From Sabethes cyaneus (Eukaryota; Arthropoda; Insecta; Diptera; Culicidae): a stretch of DNA of 64,000 nucleotides. Each line of letters starts with the position of its first letter. Within the stretch, counting starts at the first letter, position 1. The stretch is taken from assembly GCF_943734655.1 (NCBI RefSeq), contig NC_071353.1, positions 155,510,179 through 155,574,178 of the forward strand, given 5' to 3'. The notes under the pieces are model-generated. The model saw nothing but the letters and a program-made list of their open reading frames with translations, had not been told where the DNA came from and ran no database searches. The translations under genes and the position numbers were made by a program. Shown piece by piece: positions 58,618-64,000 of this stretch.

Positions 58618-59508
58618 TGTTCTTCTGCATTCTCCATCTTTTACAGTCCGTTTCCTCATTTTTTCATCATTCCTTTGGGAAAACGAACCTTTTTTTTTCC
58701 TGGCATTTTCTACCTTTGCACTTTTTTTTCTTTTTATGTCCCGTTGTCATGCCAGATTTTATTCTTTTTTTCTGTCGCGTTTTTTTTCTTTTTTCCTATC
58801 CTGTTTGTCTAGTTTTGAAAGTTTTAATCGTTTTCTAGCCCTTTTCATCACCTTTCTTTCTCGTTTTTCGTCGTCTGTTCTATTTTTCCTCTTTCAGATG
58901 CCACGTTTTTTTTGCCACGTTTTTTTGCCACGTTTATGCAATTTTGGTTTCTTAGCCCGTTTTTCTTTTTCATTTTTATTATCACGTTTATCATCGTTTT
59001 CCCTTATTCCTCTTTTCTTCCTTTATTGTCTTGTTTTCTTTCTCGTTATTCTTCTTTTCCTTTTTTTGGTTTCTCTTGATTTTTGTGAAGTTTTTTTTTA
59101 TTTTCTTTTCCGTTTTTTCCACTCTTTCTAATACGTTTTTTGTTTTTCTGTGTTCCTTTTTTCTTTCCTATTTTTTGGTTTTTTTCTTTCTTTCTCTTAT
59201 TCTGTTACGTTCTGTTTTTCGCTTCCGATCTGTCTTCCGTGTCCTTTTTTTTCTTTTTTCTCCTTTACTGTTCTTATTTCTCAATATTCCTGCTCCAGAA
59301 ATTCCTTCCCGTTCTTTGTCTATCCCGTTTTTCCTCTTTTCTTGTTTCGTTTTTTCTCTTTTTCTGACCAGTTTATTTTCATCTTCTTCGTTTTCTCTAG
59401 TGTTTTCCCTTCTTTTCCCATTTTTCTTCCTTTTGCACCAGATTTTTCTTTCTCCCGCTTTCTTCTTTTCGACAGTTTTTCCTCCCATTTTGTTACGATT
59501 TTTTATAA
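58618..59508. repeat. Polypyrimidine word array
   Basis: Words such as ttttcttttt, cctctttt, ctgttcttatttctc: the same family as 19986-22400. The long Phe-rich frames (up to 177 codons) and their complementary Lys-rich frames are not genes. Confidence 0.75.
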
Positions 59509-59931
59509 GGCCATTGCAAATCATTTTCAAAGTTTTTGTCAACCCCCCTTGGAAATTGGCTTGAAAAATGGGGGGGGGGGGGCAAAAAAATAATTTGTAG
59601 GAGCCTGAAAAACTCGAAAAATGAGTGTACGAGTTGAGTTAACGCTTCTAACACGAAACTGAAATGGAAGTTCAAACAATAGAATTGCCGAATCTCAAAA
59701 AAAAAAAGACAAAAACGAAAGAAAATTTTGTTTGGCCTTTTGTTCGTAGATTTTTGCATGAAAAATAACAACGTATTTATTAAAAGCAAGAATAGATTTG
59801 ATTTTCACGTTCAAACTTTAAGTAAAAATGCCTAAAATCCATTTTTTTTGCTCGATTAAAAAATTCTCTTTGTTTTTTTTTTTGACCCAACAACGGAGGG
59901 ACAAAAACTTTTTTAAATATTTGTAATGGCC
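59509..59931. mobile_element. PIF/Harbinger-like MITE
   Basis: Inverted ends: GGCCATTGCAAATCATTTTC at the left, and the complement of GGCCATTACAAATATTTAAA at the right, both running on to agtttttgtc. TAA lies directly outside both ends (59506-59508 and 59932-59934). A 13-base G run sits at 59570-59582, with a C run at 59542-59547, which can pair. The layout matches the larger element at 27102-28957 (GGC end, TWA flank, G/C runs just inside). Confidence 0.65.
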
Positions 59932-62090
59932 TAAAATGCCAATTTTTCTTATTTTTCTCTCCCGCGTTTTTTTTTCTTTTGTTGTTCCGCTTGTCCAGTT
60001 TTTCCACGATTTTCCCCGGTGCTTTTTCTGAGTTTTTCTCAACCGGTTCTAAGTGCAATTCAAATTGCACTTGAAATTGTTTTTGGAATTGGACTTGAAA
60101 CTAGACTTCAACAGGATCCCTTCAGTGCTTCTTTCGGTGTCGCTTTCTGACTCTGATTCTGATCTGATATCCGTCCTAGATCTCTTTCGCCTTCTTTTTG
60201 GTACTCTTTCTGAGCCCTTCATATGCTTTTTGTGAGACTCTCTGAGGCTATTTCTCTGCTTCTTTCTAAGCCTTTTTATGTGACTTGTGTGTGTTTCTTT
60301 CAGCAGCTCCTTCTATGCATCTTCAAGAACCTTTTTGTACGTCTCTATCTGTGCCTGATTTTGGATTTTTGTTTATGCTATACTTTCTGGATATCTTTTC
60401 GGGCCTCTTTATATAGCTCCTCTTTCTTCGATTGTATCTATGGCTCTTTCTGTGCCTCTTTGACTAGCTCAATTTGTTCCTCTTTTAGTGGCACTTTCTG
60501 CGCTTTCAGCGCCTCTTCATGGGACTTTTGGACTTAATAAGGACACTTTAAAAGTGACTCTTTCTGTGTCTCTTGCAGTAGCTTTTTCTATGCTGATGTT
60601 CTTCCTAAATCTTTTTGTAAATCTCTATGAATGCTGTGCCTCATCTTGGATTTCTCATTGTGCTACTTTCTGTGATTTGTTTGGATTTCTTTCCGTGCCT
60701 CTTTCTGTAATTCTTTCTTTGATTGTTTTTGTGGCTCTTTCTATGGCACTGTGTGTGCTTTCAGCGCCTCCTTTGGGAACTCTGAACCAAGGTGAGTTAA
60801 AATAGGTGATCTAGTTTTCACAGTTTGTAGAACAGGAGTGCGCGGAACGACTGGCTAGCAACCATCGACGTTGTTTATACATTCAACAGTTTCCGCTTTG
60901 AAAATTTCGGTGATCGTCAAGGGCAACCCAGAGGGGGTGAAAAACAAATTTGAACATCAGAAAACCTCTCTGGACTAACCTTGCTCTGAACTTTCTGAGC
61001 TTCTTTATGTAGCTCTTTCTATGACCCTTTCTATGCTTCTATGTGTCTTTTTCATGTGGCTCTTTCAGTAGCGCTTTTTGTGTCTCTTCTGGGGCCCGTT
61101 TTAGGATTTTTTGTGCCTCTTTTCCTGCTTCTTGACATCCTTCTGTACTTCATTCTGGGACTCTTTATGTAACTCTATCGATGCCTTTCTCACGGACTTT
61201 TTCTTTGGAATGCCTTTTTCAGTAGCTCTTACTAGAAACTAATGAGTTGCTATGTCTTGCTAAGCAATTCCAACAAAAGAAACATTTGAATAATATTTAA
61301 TTTTAAACAACGCCATTGTTCTTATTTGTTGGCGTAAATTCTTAAAAAATATCGCCTTTTTAACGTTGAGCGCCAAAATGTAGCGCGTACTTTCCGCGTG
61401 AATGATTTTCCGAAGGAGTTTAAATAGCCGGCCATGCTCTCTCTGGGCCTCTTTCTGAGCCAAAAAAAACTAAGCCTTTTTTCGTGCTACTTTCTAGGTC
61501 TTTTTTTGTGCTCTTTTCTGTGCCAGAGTTTTTGTGACTTCCTGTTCCTCTTTCTGCGCGCCATCACATTCTATGTCACTTTCTATGCGTCTTGATGTGC
61601 GACTTTCTATGACTTTTTGCATGTCACTCTCTGTGTCTCTATCTGAGACTTTTCTGTGCCTCATACTGGGACTCCTTCTGTGCCTCTTCCTCTGCTTTTT
61701 TCTGTGCCTTTCTGGTTCTTTGGTCTGCTTCTCTTTCTGTACCCTTTTCTGCACTTAATTCATGGACTCTTTCAGTCACTTTTTCTGAGTTTTTGTGTCA
61801 CTAGACATATTTCTATGCCTCTTCCTAGGCCTCTATCTGGACCCTTTTCTAGGCCCCTTCTTGGGCTTGTTTTAGGCCATCTTCTGTGCCACTTTATGCA
61901 ATTCTCTCGGTGCCTCTTTTTGAACCTCTTTCTGTAGTTCTTCCTATGCCTTTTCCTGGGCCTCTTCCAGAGACTTTTCCGGTACCTCTTTCTTTGGCGT
62001 TCTCTATCGGTCTCTTTCTATACCTCTTTCTGGGACTCTTTTTTTATGTAGCTCTCTGGAATTTTCGTGGCATTTCACGGAAGTATTGAT
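59932..62090. repeat. Word array of cctctttctg type
   Basis: A short polypyrimidine lead-in to about 60050, then about 2 kb of words such as gcctctttctgtg, gactctttctgggac, ctttatgtagctc. Two interruptions of unrelated sequence lie at about 60800-60980 and 61240-61440. Frames of 60-105 codons are repeat translations. Confidence 0.75.
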
Positions 62091-64000
62091 GATTTTTTTC
62101 CAAGATCAGCACGACAGTTTTTTTAAGCCTTAATTGCAACTTGTCTATAAAAATCCTGTTGGAAATCCCTTTGGTTTAGTAAATGTACTGCACCTCCCTT
62201 GCGCCTAGTTACTGCTTCGATTAGAAATGCTAATCGCTAAGGTGACACTACGGTGCATTCGATTGTTCTCCTTAGCCGTCAACGTAAGCCGTTCCCATAC
62301 TGTATAATTGCCCAGCCAAAATCGCATCGCGACACTAATTTTTAATGGCCCACCATTGCCATTTATGGAACATCCAAATTCGCCCCGTGCGTCGATGGGA
62401 AGGTAGGTGACAGCACATTTGGCGTCACGGTGGAGCGCGTGCCTTCGCCGCGAGCAATGTTTATTGTTTTTGTTTGCCTTTGGCACCTTTATGGTTTCAC
62501 CACCTAGCAGCCAGCAGCAGCGGACGTTGTTTAAGCTTGTTTGTCTTTTCGAAAAGCGCCTCGTCGCTCTCTGTCTAATGGTAATTTGTTTACCAACAGC
62601 AGCGGGCGTTTTCGCGTTAATATCCGACTCAGGTCGATTGGGTGGTGTCTCTCGAACCAAGCACCTAACCAAGAAAAGCAAAGGCAATACAACCTGCAAA
62701 CAGCAAACGGATGGCAAATGGAATTACGTCTTACTTTGAAGGAACCGGCTGGACGTTTCCGTCTCCTACTAATATAGCAAACTAAGGTCTGGCCAAGGAA
62801 CGGTCGATTTCCGTTGATTATGCTAGGAATCGGAACGGAAATTAGGTTAGTGGTTAATCTAACAAACTGTCAGTTTAGAAATGTTAACTGTTATTTGTTT
62901 TCGTTTGGATCTAGGTTTAGGCGACGCTTGCTATGTTAGAGTCTGATCTAGGAACACAATCAGAATCGTTAATTCGATCAAAAGATATGTTTGTCAGTGC
63001 CAACAAACTAAAGTTTCACAACCTTACCATGTGAAGGTCAAAATTGTTAAAAACAACCGCGCTTCAATCGTTGTGTCATTAAAAGCCATCGCCACCCGTG
63101 GTGGCGCAATTTTCGCTTCCTCACAACAATGACTGTCATTGGCTAACAACAAGACATCCGTGCGCTCTCTCGGTCTCAAGCTGGAAGCACGAACCATTCC
63201 CGGACAGTTCCCGCTAATGGCGGCTGCCACGTCCCAAAAATAAAAAGTAAATATCGGGCATTAGCAGCAGCAGCACCAACCGATGATTATCACCTTGCCA
63301 GCCTGCCTGACTGTGGCGAAGCGAGAAGAGTCCGCGATATTTGGGTTGCGTGACAAACTGATGGCAAGAGTTTTGGTCAACCTCCCATCGTCCTATCCAT
63401 TGGATCGGTCGACCGAAACCGAAACCGGGAAGCAGCGTGACGCCATAAATTTCAATTGTTCTCAATGAGCTAATCTTTTTCCGAGCACATTTCGAGGCAG
63501 CAGCAGCAGCAACTCCTAATGTGGTCGGTCACTCGATAAATCTATTATAGTTTCCGTCGATTCCGTAGTTTCTTCTAGCGAGCGCAATTGACCGTGCCTA
63601 ACTGGATGACCGAACCGACCGAAGATTTCGGTTTCGGTTGGCCAACTAACGAGGTCAATTTCTATAAATCAGTTTCATTGCTTGGTCCGCGGAACAGACG
63701 GACGAACGCGCGGGCTCGTTCTTCGCGCGATATAATAGTTTCTGTTGATTTTTTGGTCGCTTGATTGGACAAAACCAAGAAAAAGCTGATGCAAGTGCAA
63801 GTGTGCCTTGGTGATGGGATTATTCTTTCCAGAAAAGAAGCAGCTGATTAGAAAAGCAATGAGACGACTCGTAGAATATTATTAGCTTCCCTTATTGTGG
63901 GTGGAACCCAAAACCGTTCTGTTAGCACTGCACTCACGTATGGAAATAGATAAATCTGATGTTTGAATGAAACTAACTTTAGTTGACATAAAAAAGTGCT
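62091..64000. other. Single-copy-looking spacer at the right edge
   Basis: Balanced composition with no word structure. A tctataaatcagtttc TATA-like/initiator-like stretch lies at about 63661-63676, and gcagcagcagcagc runs lie near 63260 and 63500. Frames 62205-62717 and 62407-62739 overlap on opposite strands with no recognisable domain. It could be regulatory DNA of a neighbouring gene. No exon is convincing. Confidence 0.4.

Noticed and set aside
62205..62739. 170-codon minus and 110-codon plus frames near the right edge
   Set aside because: They overlap on opposite strands, show no recognisable domain, and lie in otherwise non-coding-looking DNA; transcript evidence would be needed.
1..64000. 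Endogenous viral sequences
   Set aside because: No capsid, glycoprotein, protease or viral polymerase motifs were recognised; the only polymerase motifs belong to non-LTR retrotransposons.

Overview
The window looks like euchromatic but very repeat-rich DNA from an insect, most likely a mosquito (probably culicine). Support for this is indirect: a decayed Tc1/mariner transposase, two non-LTR retrotransposon lineages, tRNA-derived SINEs and a Helitron-like element that all resemble repeats familiar from mosquito genomes, together with spliceosomal exon-intron structure. There are no bacterial operons, no CRISPR array, no intact cellular tRNA gene, and no viral insertion that I can recognise. 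Species cannot be assigned from the sequence alone.

Layout. 1-7760: a degenerate satellite (family A, built from words such as cccaaatcagg) interrupted by a T-rich array. 7761-9420: single-copy-looking spacer. 9421-12440: an almost pure purine array. 12441-15580: spacer with a TA-flanked inverted-repeat transposon. 15581-19985: a second word satellite (family C) containing Helitron copy 1 and an inverted block of family A. 19986-23670: a mosaic of polypyrimidine and polypurine blocks with a SINE. 23671-26237: spacer and a mariner relic. 26238-30602: a Transib-like element with about 450-bp inverted arms, carrying nested PIF/Harbinger-like, LINE, retro-like and hAT insertions. 30603-36790: old repeats, Helitron copy 2 and AT-rich spacer. 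36791-43760: a ttttgtcg-word array (family D) with SINE, MITE and inverted segments. 43761-50722: spacer, retrotransposon fragments and Helitron copy 3. 50723-53088: the 5' exons of a cellular gene on the minus strand. 53100-64000: polypyrimidine arrays, two hAT copies, a 5'-truncated LINE with an open reverse transcriptase frame, a Harbinger-like MITE, a cctctttctg-word array, and single-copy spacer.

The one convincing cellular gene is read on the minus strand: a probable non-coding exon ending at 53088, a 449-bp intron, and a second exon holding a 27-codon upstream ORF and then the first 401 codons of a low-complexity protein, ending at a strong splice donor at 50722/50721. No next exon is recognisable in the remaining 50.7 kb. 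Much of the window may therefore be the gene's first coding intron, which would explain the free accumulation of transposons and satellites.

The most unusual observations are: a Helitron-like insertion whose two ends coincide exactly with the ends of a ~570-bp direct duplication; a four-layer nested transposon stack in the Transib-like element, dated by target-site duplications at several levels; and word-like satellites that look like simple sequence but contain long-range duplicated and inverted copies of higher-order units.
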